From contig NZ_AUBD01000001.1 in the NCBI RefSeq assembly GCF_000429065.1, positions 476,458 to 540,457 on the forward strand: a stretch of DNA of 64,000 nucleotides. The letters run 5' to 3'. The stretch's first letter is position 1, and every line of letters begins with the position of its first letter. The DNA comes from Silanimonas lenta DSM 16282 (GTDB lineage: Bacteria; Pseudomonadota; Gammaproteobacteria; Xanthomonadales; Xanthomonadaceae). Below, one piece after another: positions 49,520-57,415 of the stretch. A program made the translations under genes and the position numbers. The notes under the pieces are model-generated. The model worked only from the letters and a program-made list of their open reading frames with translations, had not been told where the DNA came from and did not search any database.

Positions 49520-50316
49520 ATGCCCTCGCTTCCGGGCGCAGCCCACAAGCCACGGGCACGCGTCGGTTTTTGACGGTCGCCAGCCTCGGCGTGTTGGGGA
49601 TCACGGGCCTGCTGCTCTCCCCACCCCCGGCGGCGGTGCTGGTCGCCGCGCCCGAACTGGCGGCCCTGCCGCCCTGGGCGCAACGCGCAGTGCTGGCGCT
49701 CAACCCACTGTTGCTGGTGTTGGCCGCCGCCGCGCTCGGTGCGGTCTGCGCCCATCGGGTCGGGCTGGGCAGCTTGGTGGCGGGCACGGACACACGCCTC
49801 TCAAAGTCGCAAACGTGGCTGCAAGCCCTGGGCTGGGGGCTCGCAGTGGGCGTGGCGGTGGGGGCGCTCGATCGGCTCTGGACGCCCTGGCTGGGCGAGG
49901 CCTGGCAAGCCTGGGTGCAGACGTCTGCCGCCGCGCCCCGCGCAACGACGCTGGTTCAGGGCGTGCTTTATGGAGGCCTTGCCGAGGAGGTCATCGCCCG
50001 CTGGGGTTTGATGAGCGCCTTGGCCTGGACCCTGCTGCGGCTCATGGGGCCCCAGCGCCGCGGATGGGCGATCGGGCTTGCCATCAGTCTGTCGGCCCTG
50101 GCCTTCGGAGCCGCTCACCTGCCGGCACTGGCGGCCCAGGTCGAGCTGAATGCGGCGCTGGTCGCACGCACCTTGGTGCTCAATGGCTTGGGCGGCGTGG
50201 TGTTCGGCTGGCTGTTCTGGCGCCACCATCTGGAAGCGGCCATGGCCGCGCATGCGGCGTCACACCTGGGCTTGTGGGCGGTGCAAGTCGGGCTCGAGGT
50301 GCTCGCGATGGCTTGA
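49507..50316 (+). CDS. CPBP-family intramembrane metalloprotease
   Basis: A 269-residue membrane protein. CPBP (Abi/RCE1) motifs: GGLAEEVIARWGLMSAL, then LAFGAAHLPAL and AMAAHAASHLGLWA, giving the two Glu and the His residues of the active site. The GTG at 49507 has AGGAG seven bases upstream and lies inside the end of the efflux gene, so the two are coupled. CPBP proteins process prenylated or peptide substrates; the role beside a biocide pump is unclear. Confidence 0.85.
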   Translation: MPSLNALASGRSPQATGTRRFLTVASLGVLGITGLLLSPPPAAVLVAAPELAALPPWAQRAVLALNPLLLVLAAAALGAVCAHRVGLGSLVAGTDTRLSKSQTWLQALGWGLAVGVAVGALDRLWTPWLGEAWQAWVQTSAAAPRATTLVQGVLYGGLAEEVIARWGLMSALAWTLLRLMGPQRRGWAIGLAISLSALAFGAAHLPALAAQVELNAALVARTLVLNGLGGVVFGWLFWRHHLEAAMAAHAASHLGLWAVQVGLEVLAMA

Positions 50317-50345
50317 AGCGGTTTTTGTTGTTAGACACTTCTCGC

Positions 50346-50660
50346 ATGTCGAGAACCCATTCGCAATGGATCGGCCATGCCCTGTGGGCCAATGTGCTCA
50401 ACCCCAAGCTGTCGATCTTCTTCCACGCCTTTTTGCCGAAGTTCGTCGACACTACGTCGAGCCAACCGGCCGCCGCGATGATCCGGCTATCGCTCGTGTT
50501 CATGGCGCTGACATTCGCGGTGTTTGCGCTCTACGGCGTCTTTGTCGCGCAGATGCGCGACCGGGTGTTGCAACGCCCCGCCGTGCTGCGCTGGCTGCGG
50601 CGCAGTTTCGCGGCCGCGTTCGTGCTGTTGGGCGCGCGACTGGCCCGGACACGACGATGA
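50346..50660 (+). pseudogene. LysE/RhtB amino-acid exporter fragment (C-terminal half)
   Basis: About 104 residues beginning MSRTHSQWIGHALWANVLNP and continuing KLSIFFHAFLPKFVD, the middle of a LysE-family exporter, then two more membrane helices and the end. The family is about 205 residues; the N-terminal three helices are missing. It follows the CPBP gene by 29 bp. It is most likely a truncation left by recombination. Confidence 0.75.
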
Positions 50661-50712
50661 CGCAAACCCCATCGACATCGGCAGTGCACCTGCCACGCCT
50701 CTGGAGCTCCTC

Positions 50713-51195
50713 ATGGACCTGCATCTGACCCCCGCCATCCGCGTGCTGCGCCGCTCGCAGCGTCTGTGTTTGCCCGAAATCGCCGCCGTCGCCGGCCTGC
50801 TGTGCGCCGAGTTGGAGGCCCACGCCCAAGCCAGCAGCCTTGCGATCGACGGCCCGCCCATCTTCACCGCCCAAGGCTTGCCGGACGATGCCGAAACCCC
50901 TTTCGACTGGGCGGCCTGCCTGCCGGTCGCGGATGCCCAAGGCATGCCAGCGGACGAGCCCCACGTTCCCAGTGGCCAGACCGAACTGACCGTCCTGCCG
51001 CCGCTGTCGTGCGCCCGCACGGAGTACGTGGGGCCCTTGGCCGGGCTGTTCACTCACGGCTACCAGCCGCTGCTGCGTGCCATCGCCGAAGCTGGCTTGC
51101 GCCCCAGTGGTGCCAGCCGCGAGGTCTATCACGTCTGGCGCGGGCCTGAAGCGCCAGACAACCGCATCGAAATCCAGATCGGCATCGCAGCATGA
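50713..51195 (+). CDS. GyrI-like small-molecule-binding domain protein
   Basis: A 160-residue protein with the pattern of stand-alone AraC effector (GyrI-like) domains: FTAQGLPDDAETPFDWAACL and TEYVGPLAGLFTHGYQPLLR, ending in REVYHVWRGPEAPDNRIEIQ. These domains bind or hydrolyse small organic molecules. GGAG is six bases before the ATG. The stop overlaps the acetyltransferase start. Confidence 0.78.
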   Translation: MDLHLTPAIRVLRRSQRLCLPEIAAVAGLLCAELEAHAQASSLAIDGPPIFTAQGLPDDAETPFDWAACLPVADAQGMPADEPHVPSGQTELTVLPPLSCARTEYVGPLAGLFTHGYQPLLRAIAEAGLRPSGASREVYHVWRGPEAPDNRIEIQIGIAA

Positions 51196-51665
51196 TGGAA
51201 CGCACGCCCCACGAACCCCCTTTGCATCTGCGGCGTTTCGTCGCCGAGGACTTTGCCACTTACCGACACTGGTATGCCGATGCGCTGCTCGACCAGCATC
51301 TGGGCCCGATGGACGACGAGTGGCTGGCCCATGTGCTGGCCGACACCGAAGGCGAGCAATGGGCGGCGCTGGCAGGCGAGGCGTTGGTGGCCGTGGTGGG
51401 CCTGAGCCTGGACCCGGAGCATGAGGCCTGGGTGATCAGCGATCTGGCCGTCGATCCGGCCCGCCGCGGCCAGGGCTGGGGCCGCAAGGCCCTGCTAGGC
51501 TTGCTGGCCCTGCCGGCCATGCAGCAGCGCCCGAACTGGCGCGCCTATGTGGCCGATGACAACCCCGGCGCCCAAGCCTTTTTCGACGCCCTGGGCTGGC
51601 AGCGGCTGCTAGCGCCCAGCGCCGATGATCCCTTCTGGACCTTCGGGTGGCGTAGGCCCCAGTGA
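51192..51665 (+). CDS. GNAT-family N-acetyltransferase
   Basis: A 157-residue protein. The acetyl-CoA loop is VDPARRGQGWGRKALLGLL and the C-terminal part has VADDNPGAQAFFDALGWQRL. It acetylates an amine on an unknown substrate. The ATGA overlap with the GyrI-like gene indicates joint expression. Confidence 0.9.
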   Translation: MMERTPHEPPLHLRRFVAEDFATYRHWYADALLDQHLGPMDDEWLAHVLADTEGEQWAALAGEALVAVVGLSLDPEHEAWVISDLAVDPARRGQGWGRKALLGLLALPAMQQRPNWRAYVADDNPGAQAFFDALGWQRLLAPSADDPFWTFGWRRPQ

Positions 51666-51689
51666 ACCACACCACGGGGCCGGGGTGTT

Positions 51690-52511
51690 TCAGGCGCTTT
51701 GCGTCAAGGCGCCTTGTCCGGCCAGATACTGCCCCGGCGTCATGCCAAAGGCACGCCGGAACAACGCGATGAAGGCGCTGGGGTTCTCGTAGCCGAGGTC
51801 CCAGGCGGTGACGGCGACCGGCTTGCCTTCAGCCAGCCATTGCAAGGCCCGCATCAGGCGCACACGTTGCCGCCAGGCGGTGAAGCTCAAGCCCGTCTCT
51901 GCCACGAAATGGCGCGACACCGAACGCGGCGACAGCCCCGCCCACCGGGCCCACTCGGGCAGCGATCGCCCATTGGCTGGGTGGTCGCACAGCGCTTGGG
52001 CGATGCGCCGCAGCCGCCGTTCCGAAGGCATGGGCAGCTCCCAAGCCACTGGCGCCAGCGCCGCGAGTTCATCGAACATCACCGCCTCCAGGCGTTGCCG
52101 GCGCGCATCTGGCCCTGTCGCTGGCCAAGCGGCCAGACGCGCCATCCCCTCGCGCAGCAAGGCCGAAGGGCAGACGACGCACGGCGCCGGCGGCAGCGCC
52201 GCGCAGGCCGCAGGCACGACGTACAGACTCCAGCCCGCAAACGGGCCGTGGGAGCGCGCGGCATGAGATACGCCGGGCGGAATCCACACCGCATGGCCGG
52301 CCGGCACCACCCAGCGGCTGTCGCCAGCCTCCACGCTCAACAGCCCCTCGTCGGCTCCCAGCAGTTGCCCACGCGCATGGCGATGGGCGCGGGAGTGGCG
52401 CACGGCCGCGCTGCGCTGACGCACTGCCAGCAGCGGCAGGCCTTCAGCGGCATCGGCCCGCGCAGGAGATATCCAAGGCGGCGAAGAGATTGGCGCAGAT
52501 GCGTGATCCAT
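51690..52511 (-). CDS. AraC-family regulator with cupin N-terminus
   Basis: A 273-residue protein. The N-terminal cupin-like part has HSRAHRHARGQLLGADEGLL and WVVPAGHAVWIPPGVSHAA. The C-terminal double HTH has SLPEWARWAGLSPRSVSRHF and AVTAWDLGYENPSAFIALFR with FGMTPGQYL. It likely controls the divergent 128-residue gene 81 bp away. Confidence 0.92.
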   Translation of the reverse strand: MDHASAPISSPPWISPARADAAEGLPLLAVRQRSAAVRHSRAHRHARGQLLGADEGLLSVEAGDSRWVVPAGHAVWIPPGVSHAARSHGPFAGWSLYVVPAACAALPPAPCVVCPSALLREGMARLAAWPATGPDARRQRLEAVMFDELAALAPVAWELPMPSERRLRRIAQALCDHPANGRSLPEWARWAGLSPRSVSRHFVAETGLSFTAWRQRVRLMRALQWLAEGKPVAVTAWDLGYENPSAFIALFRRAFGMTPGQYLAGQGALTQSA

Positions 52512-52592
52512 TGGCCTCGATAGCTTATCTACGCCAGGCGGATATGCCTACAGTGAGGCCATCGTTTTTCATCACCCACACCAGGAGCCGAC

Positions 52593-52979
52593 ATGCCGTC
52601 CATTCGCGCCACGCTCGATGATTTGCTCAACCGTCCCGACATGCCCTTGTCCACCTTGTTGGATCGGGACTTCAGCCCGAACTACCGGCAGCGCACCAAT
52701 GGGCATTGGGACGATCTGTCCGGTTTTAGCGCCCATGCCCGCAAGCTGCGTGAGATCGTGGCCTCGGCCGATATCGAGGTGCTCGACGAGTGGCAGGACC
52801 ACCAGCGCTATGCCTCGCGGCACCGGGTCCATGTGCGTAAGCGCGATGGCGCCACTGTCGTTCAAGAGGTCTACCTGTTCGCCCGTCTGGATGCCGCAGG
52901 CCGCTTTGACTGCGTGGAAGAGGTCTCGCTGATGCTCGACGGCCGCCCCGAAGACCAAGACATCGGGCGTGTGCGGTAA
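52593..52979 (+). CDS. NTF2/SnoaL-like small protein
   Basis: A 128-residue protein with the cone-shaped fold pattern of nuclear-transport-factor-2-like proteins: TLDDLLNRPDMPLSTLLDRD, then REIVASADIEVLDEWQD, and a last strand pair ending with FDCVEEVSLMLDG. No catalytic assignment can be made. AGGAG precedes the ATG. It is divergent from the AraC gene. Confidence 0.7.
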   Translation: MPSIRATLDDLLNRPDMPLSTLLDRDFSPNYRQRTNGHWDDLSGFSAHARKLREIVASADIEVLDEWQDHQRYASRHRVHVRKRDGATVVQEVYLFARLDAAGRFDCVEEVSLMLDGRPEDQDIGRVR

Positions 52980-53061
52980 CCACCCTCGGCGAGCGGCGAC
53001 AGGCGACAGTGCCCCGCCCATCCCCGCCCAAACCCGTTACGCGAAGCCCCTTCGATTCCTA

Positions 53062-53098
53062 GCATGACAAGCGTTTTCCATCGAAACGCTTGCCATGC
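53062..53098. repeat. 37-bp near-perfect inverted repeat covering the first start codon of the recombinase operon
   Basis: Left arm GCATGACAAGCGTTT (53062-53076) and right arm AAACGCTTGCCATGC (53084-53098) pair at 14 of 15 positions around a 7-base loop. The right arm contains the ATG at 53095. It could be a recombinase or regulator site, or an RNA hairpin that hides the start. Confidence 0.7.
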
Positions 53099-53310
53099 AC
53101 GAACCCGAACCCACCTCCACCATTCCTGCCACCAGCCGCCCCCGGCACGCGCACCAGGAAGTCGTCGACCTGCTGGCCGCAGGCCTACTGCGGCTGCGCG
53201 CCCGCGGCGCAGTCCCTGCCCTCGGCACCAGAGAGCCAGTTGGCCTTGGCTTCTTCGGCCAACAGCGCGTGAATGCGAACCCCGATGACCACGAAGGAGT
53301 TCGCCCATGA
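53095..53310 (+). CDS. Small hypothetical protein of the recombinase operon
   Basis: A 71-residue protein with AHQEVVDLLAAGLLRLRARG as its only helical segment and polar ends. It overlaps the DUF2924 gene by 4 bp, which supports translation. No Shine-Dalgarno is seen, and its ATG lies in a strong inverted repeat. Function unknown. Confidence 0.6.
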   Translation: MHEPEPTSTIPATSRPRHAHQEVVDLLAAGLLRLRARGAVPALGTREPVGLGFFGQQRVNANPDDHEGVRP

Positions 53311-53780
53311 CAGCACACGCAAACCCCGCTGACGCCAAGACCCTCGCCGCCCGTATCGCCCAGCTGCCGGACCTGCCGATGGACAGCCTCTGGGCGTTGT
53401 GGGACGAGTATTTCGACGGGCGCCCCAACCACCACCATCGCACCTGGATCGAGAGCCGCCTGGCCTATGCGATGCAGGCGCGCGTCTTCGGTGGCTTGAA
53501 GCCCTCGACGCGCCGCCGGCTCGAAACCATCGGCGAGACGGGCCTCCTGCCGCGTCCGCTGCAGTGGCAGGCGAACCACTTGCTGCCGGGCACGGTGCTC
53601 ACTCGCATGTACGACGACGTCGAGCACCGCGTGCTGGTGCGCGGGCCCTTCGACTACGAATACCAGGGGCAGCGCTTCAAGAGCCTGTCGGCGGTGGCGC
53701 GCCACATCACCGGCACCCAATGGTCCGGGCCGGCGTTCTTCGGACTGAAGTCCGGCGACAAGGGGAAGGAGCCGGCATGA
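53307..53780 (+). CDS. DUF2924-domain protein
   Basis: A 157-residue protein with the DUF2924 pattern: LPMDSLWALWDEYFDGRPNH, RTWIESRLAYAMQARVFGGL, then PGTVLTRMYDDVEHRVLVRG and YQGQRFKSLSAVARHITGTQ. DUF2924 genes habitually precede serine recombinases on mobile elements; a DNA-related role is inferred. It overlaps both neighbours by ATGA. Confidence 0.9.
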   Translation: MTAHANPADAKTLAARIAQLPDLPMDSLWALWDEYFDGRPNHHHRTWIESRLAYAMQARVFGGLKPSTRRRLETIGETGLLPRPLQWQANHLLPGTVLTRMYDDVEHRVLVRGPFDYEYQGQRFKSLSAVARHITGTQWSGPAFFGLKSGDKGKEPA

Positions 53781-55195
53781 GACCGAACCGAACCCTGCTC
53801 ACGCCGGCCGCTGCCCTCACGGTGAAGAAGCGCTGCGCCGTCTACACCCGCAAGTCCACCGACGAAGGGCTGGAGCAGGAGTACAACAGCCTGGAGGCAC
53901 AGCGCGATGCGGGCCTGGCCTACATCGCCAGCCAGCGCCATGAAGGCTGGATCGCCGTGGACGACGGCTACGACGACGGCGGCTACTCCGGCGGCAACCT
54001 GGAACGCCCGGCGCTCAAGCGGCTGCTCGCCGACATCGAGGCCGGCCGTATCGACATCGTGGTCGTCTACAAGATCGACCGACTCACCCGCAGCCTGGCG
54101 GACTTCGCCAAGTTGGTGGAGGTGTTCGACCGCAACGGCGTCTCCTTCGTCTCGGTCACGCAGCAGTTCAACACCACCACCTCGATGGGGCGGCTCACGC
54201 TCAACATCCTGCTGTCCTTCGCGCAGTTCGAGCGCGAGGTCACCGGCGAGCGCATCCGCGACAAGATCGCTGCATCCAAGGCCAAGGGCATGTGGATGGG
54301 CGGCATGCCGCCGCTGGGCTACGACGTCGTCGATCGCAAGCTCGTCGTCAACGAGCGCGAGGCCGCACTCGTGCGTGACATCTTCCGGCGCTACGCCGAG
54401 CATGGCTCGGCTGCGCGGCTGGTGCGGGAGATGGCGATCGAGGGGCACACCACCAAGGCCTGGGTGACCCAAGGCGGGCGCCGGCGCACGGGCCGACCCA
54501 TCGACCAGCAATACATCTTCGCGTTGCTGCGCAACCGCATCTACCTGGGTGAGATTCGCAACCACGGCACGTGGTATCCCGGCCAACACGAAGCGATCGT
54601 GCCACGAGACCTGTGGGACGCCGCGCACGCGTTCATCGCGCGCCGCAAGCAGGCGCCGCGTGAACACCGGGCCAAGCATCCGGCGCTGCTCGCAGGGCTG
54701 CTGTTCGCGCCCGATGGCCAGCGCATGCTGCATACCTTCGTCAAGAAGAAGAGCGGGCGCACCTACCGCTACTACGTCCCCTACCTGCACAAGCGTCGCA
54801 ACGCGGGCGCGAACTTGATGCCGGACGCCCCGGACGTCGGCCATCTGCCCGCGGCCGACATCGAGAACGCGGTGCTCGCGCAGATCCACGCGGCGCTCTC
54901 GGCGCCGGAGGTGCTGATCGGCACCTGGCGGGCGTGCCAGCGCCACCCGGCGGGTGCCGCCCTCGACGAAGCGCAGGTGGTGGTGGCGATGCGACGCATC
55001 GGCGACGTGTGGGCGCAGTTGTTCCCGGCCGAGCAGCAACGCATCGCGCGGCTGCTGATCGAGCGGGTCCAACTGCATGAGTACGGACTCGACATCCTCT
55101 GGCGCGAGGACGGCTGGCTGGGATTGGGGCCCGAGATCGGCGCGCATTCCTTGGTCGATGAGTGCCGCGCGCCTGCCGAGGAGGCCTTGGCATGA
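53777..55195 (+). CDS. Serine recombinase (resolvase/integrase family)
   Basis: A 472-residue recombinase. The catalytic domain has VYTRKSTDEGLEQEYNSLEA (nucleophile Ser27), VYKIDRLTRSLADFAKLVEV and RLTLNILLSFAQFEREVTGE. The DNA-binding recombinase domain follows (KGMWMGGMPPLGYDVVDRKL, FALLRNRIYLGEIRNHG). The usual zinc-ribbon cysteines are not seen (LLFAPDGQRMLHTF instead). It can cut and join DNA for integration or excision; its sites are not identified. The ATG at 53777 overlaps the DUF2924 stop. Confidence 0.94.
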   Translation: MRPNRTLLTPAAALTVKKRCAVYTRKSTDEGLEQEYNSLEAQRDAGLAYIASQRHEGWIAVDDGYDDGGYSGGNLERPALKRLLADIEAGRIDIVVVYKIDRLTRSLADFAKLVEVFDRNGVSFVSVTQQFNTTTSMGRLTLNILLSFAQFEREVTGERIRDKIAASKAKGMWMGGMPPLGYDVVDRKLVVNEREAALVRDIFRRYAEHGSAARLVREMAIEGHTTKAWVTQGGRRRTGRPIDQQYIFALLRNRIYLGEIRNHGTWYPGQHEAIVPRDLWDAAHAFIARRKQAPREHRAKHPALLAGLLFAPDGQRMLHTFVKKKSGRTYRYYVPYLHKRRNAGANLMPDAPDVGHLPAADIENAVLAQIHAALSAPEVLIGTWRACQRHPAGAALDEAQVVVAMRRIGDVWAQLFPAEQQRIARLLIERVQLHEYGLDILWREDGWLGLGPEIGAHSLVDECRAPAEEALA

Positions 55196-55680
55196 CCCGG
55201 TCGCCTCCCGATCCGACTCCGAACTCCCGCCGTCGCGCGATCCGCGTCGAGGTCGGCCACGATGCGCGCAGCTACGTCAGCGACGGGCAGCGGGTGACCC
55301 TGGTGCCCCTGACGATCAAGCGCCGGCAGAACCGCAAGCTCCTGATCCCGCCGACGCCCGAGTCCGCCGCCGCGACCGCGGGCGGCCTGGATGCGCCGAT
55401 GATCAAGACGCTCGGCAAGGCCTTCTACTGGAAGCGGCTGCTCGAGGAGGGGCGCTATCCCACGACGACCGACCTGGCCCGCGCGCTGAAGTTGGAGCCC
55501 GGGTGGGTGGCCGAGGTGCTGCGTCTGACCCTGCTGGCCCCCGACATCGTCGAGGCCATCCTGGACGGGCGCCAGCCCCGCCATCTGAACCTGCAGACCC
55601 TGCGTGGCCGGCACGATCTGCTGCCACGGGATTGGGCCGAACAGCGCGAAGCCTTGGGGTTCTCGCCTCTCGAAAGCTGA
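55192..55680 (+). CDS. Hypothetical protein, last gene of the recombinase operon
   Basis: A 162-residue protein. It starts polar and basic, with VPLTIKRRQNRKLLIPPTPE, then has a helical part DLARALKLEPGWVAEVLRLT that could be an HTH, and LAPDIVEAILDGRQPRHLNL, which resembles segments of DNA-binding partitioning-type proteins. It overlaps the recombinase stop (ATGA). It may assist the recombinase; that is inference. Confidence 0.75.
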   Translation: MTRSPPDPTPNSRRRAIRVEVGHDARSYVSDGQRVTLVPLTIKRRQNRKLLIPPTPESAAATAGGLDAPMIKTLGKAFYWKRLLEEGRYPTTTDLARALKLEPGWVAEVLRLTLLAPDIVEAILDGRQPRHLNLQTLRGRHDLLPRDWAEQREALGFSPLES

Positions 55681-55683
55681 CGT

Positions 55684-55905
55684 TCAGCCGGCGCAACAGC
55701 CCGCCTTGCCACGTTCTTGAACGGGCGGGCAAGGCACGGTGCCATAGGAGCAATAGACGCAGCAATCGCCGTGCTTGGGCTTGAGCACCGTATGGCAGGC
55801 CTCGCACTCATAGAACCACTGGCAGGCGTCGGTGGGCATGACCTCGGTCTTCGCGTGCCCGCACGCCGGACAGCGCAGCGTCGATTCGAGGACGACGGCG
55901 CTCAC
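55684..55905 (-). CDS. GDCCVxC-motif protein of the mercury locus
   Basis: A 73-residue Cys-rich protein. It has CPACGHAK, then FYECEACHTVLKPKHGDCCV and YCSYGTVPCPPVQ, and a CC near the end. The GDCCVxC motif defines a small family found in mer loci, thought to bind metal. The GTG at 55905 overlaps the merP stop, so it is the third gene of merT-merP-this. Confidence 0.85.
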   Translation of the reverse strand: MSAVVLESTLRCPACGHAKTEVMPTDACQWFYECEACHTVLKPKHGDCCVYCSYGTVPCPPVQERGKAGCCAG

Positions 55906-56195
55906 TTCGCGCTCCCGACCACCGTCGAGGGATAGCCCGCGTCCTGGGTGGCGCACAACAGCGCCTGGACGTCGGTCCTCGCGTCGTCGAAGGTCACCGT
56001 CGCCTCGCGCTTGTCGAAGTTCACGTCCGTCTTCGCCACGCCCGGCACCTTGCCCAGGGCCTTCTTGACCGTGATGGGACAGGCGGCGCAGTTCATGCCC
56101 GGCACGGCAAGCGTGACGGTCTTGGGGGCCGCGGTCGCCGGAGCGCTCGATGCGAGAGCGAGCGCGAGGCAGGACCATGCCAGCCGTTTTTTCAT
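55902..56195 (-). CDS. merP: Periplasmic mercury-binding protein MerP
   Basis: A 97-residue protein with a signal peptide (AWSCLALALASSAPATAA). The heavy-metal-associated domain carries GMNCAACPITVKKAL (Cys36, Cys39). A second Cys pair is not present. It binds Hg(II) and passes it to MerT. It is 15 bp downstream of merT. Confidence 0.93.
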   Translation of the reverse strand: MKKRLAWSCLALALASSAPATAAPKTVTLAVPGMNCAACPITVKKALGKVPGVAKTDVNFDKREATVTFDDARTDVQALLCATQDAGYPSTVVGSAK

Positions 56196-56210
56196 GACGA
56201 CCTCCGTTCT

Positions 56211-56537
56211 TCAATAGAACCAGGGGACGATCAGCGGAAAGCCGAGCGCCACGATCACCAGGGCGACCACGATCCCGAACAGCAGCCTGTAGCCGCGCCG
56301 AACCGTCGGCACCGCGCACACCTGACCAGACGTGCACGCTGGGGCTTTCGCCCAGATGCGCCGCCCGGCGAGGAACAACGCGACGAGGGCCGCGCCGATC
56401 AAGACCGGGCGGTAGGGTTCGATCGCTGTCAGGTTGCTGATCCATGCGCCTGAGAAGCCGACGGTGATCAGCGCCAGCGGCCCGAGGCAACAGGTCGAGG
56501 CCAGCAGGGCGGCGACGAACCCGGTCGCCAAGGCCAC
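56211..56537 (-). CDS. merT: Mercuric transport protein MerT, start uncertain (possible frameshift)
   Basis: A 108-residue inner-membrane protein with three helices. The metal pairs are present: Cys-Cys in LLASTCCLGPLALITVGFSG and the loop ACTSGQVCAVP. Tn501 MerT has 116 residues. The GTG at 56537 has no Shine-Dalgarno. An ATG at 56583, where transcripts should begin, encodes MKSDTPPAQTDAAPR in a different frame and would join only by a one-base shift near 56538. Either the gene starts at GTG or its first 15 codons are frameshifted. Confidence 0.85.
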   Translation of the reverse strand: MALATGFVAALLASTCCLGPLALITVGFSGAWISNLTAIEPYRPVLIGAALVALFLAGRRIWAKAPACTSGQVCAVPTVRRGYRLLFGIVVALVIVALGFPLIVPWFY

Positions 56538-56589
56538 ACCGCGGGGCGGCGTCGGTCTGCGCGGGTGGGGTATCCGACTTCATGGCGTA

Positions 56590-56620
56590 AGCTTACTTCC
56601 GTACTTGAGTACGGAGTCAA
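56590..56620 (-). promoter_or_regulatory. mer operator-promoter
   Basis: On the minus strand: TTGACT (56620-56615), a 19-bp spacer, then TAAGCT (56595-56590). The spacer contains the dyad CCGTAC (56599-56604) / GTACGG (56609-56614). The 19-bp spacing is the hallmark of MerR-activated promoters, and the sequence is nearly that of Tn501. MerR-Hg(II) should activate merTP and repress merR on the other strand. Confidence 0.92.
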
Positions 56621-56623
56621 GCC

Positions 56624-57037
56624 ATGAGCACTGCGCCCAAGAACGATTCGATGACGATCGGCGCCCTGGCGCGCGCGGCCGGCGTGCATGTCGAAACCAT
56701 CCGCTTCTACCAGCGCAAGGGGCTGATCCCCGAACCGGATCGGCCTGCGGGCGGCATACGCCGCTATGGGGCGCGCGATCTTGGGCGCTTGCGGTTCGTC
56801 AAGTCGGCGCAGCGGCTGGGCTTCAGCCTCGAGCAGGTCGCGGAACTGCTGACGCTGGAAGACGGCACGCGCTGTCGCGAGGCTGCCGCGCTCGCGACGC
56901 GCCATCTGGCCGACGTGCGCGCGCGACTGGCGGATCTCAGGCGCATGGAGCACGCGCTGACACGACTGTTGACCCAATGCGATCGAACGCCCAGAGGCAA
57001 GGTTTCGTGCCCGCTCATCGAGGCCTTGCGCCGCTGA
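56624..57037 (+). CDS. merR: Hg(II)-responsive regulator MerR
   Basis: A 137-residue protein. The HTH has [20 protein letters not shown] and [11 protein letters not shown]. The three Hg-binding Cys are present: Cys84 (GTRCREAA), Cys119 (LTQCDRTP) and Cys129 ([10 protein letters not shown]). It is divergent from merT across the mer operator. Confidence 0.95.
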   Translation: MSTAPKNDSMTIGALARAAGVHVETIRFYQRKGLIPEPDRPAGGIRRYGARDLGRLRFVKSAQRLGFSLEQVAELLTLEDGTRCREAAALATRHLADVRARLADLRRMEHALTRLLTQCDRTPRGKVSCPLIEALRR

Positions 57038-57162
57038 TGCCGGCAGGCGCCGCCCTGCGCACAGCGGACGAGCCGGACACGGCCGCGGGCGCGCCATGTG
57101 ACCTTTGACGCCGCGCATGCGTCCAAGCCGGTACCAGCCCGACATAGCTGGAAGGAGCTTGT

Positions 57163-57405
57163 ATGTCCGAGCCCGAGACCACGCAACGTCTCGAGGCGGA
57201 GTTGGCGGCCGCCTTGCGCGCCGAGCCGCAGCCCCCGCCCGAACTCGCCCCGGTTCTGCGCCGCGCACGCCGCCGCCTGGCAGCGCGTCACCTGTTGACC
57301 CACGCGCTGGGCCGCATCTGGCTGGCCCTGGCGCGGCTGTTCGCGCCCGTGGCCGTGCGCTGGCATCGCTTGTCGCGCTCTTCTGCTCACTTCCCTTCTC
57401 GATAG
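57163..57405 (+). CDS. Small protein with C-terminal hydrophobic segment, before MscS-like gene
   Basis: An 80-residue protein with AAGGAG five bases before the ATG. The N-terminal half is acidic and helical (TQRLEAELAAALRAEPQPPP); the end is basic with LGRIWLALARLFAPVAVRW, a possible membrane anchor. It is 10 bp ahead of the MscS-like gene. It might be an anti-sigma-like partner of the nearby sigma factor, but no motif shows this. The 125 bp before it hold nothing I can name. Confidence 0.6.
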   Translation: MSEPETTQRLEAELAAALRAEPQPPPELAPVLRRARRRLAARHLLTHALGRIWLALARLFAPVAVRWHRLSRSSAHFPSR

Positions 57406-57415
57406 GAGTCTTGCC

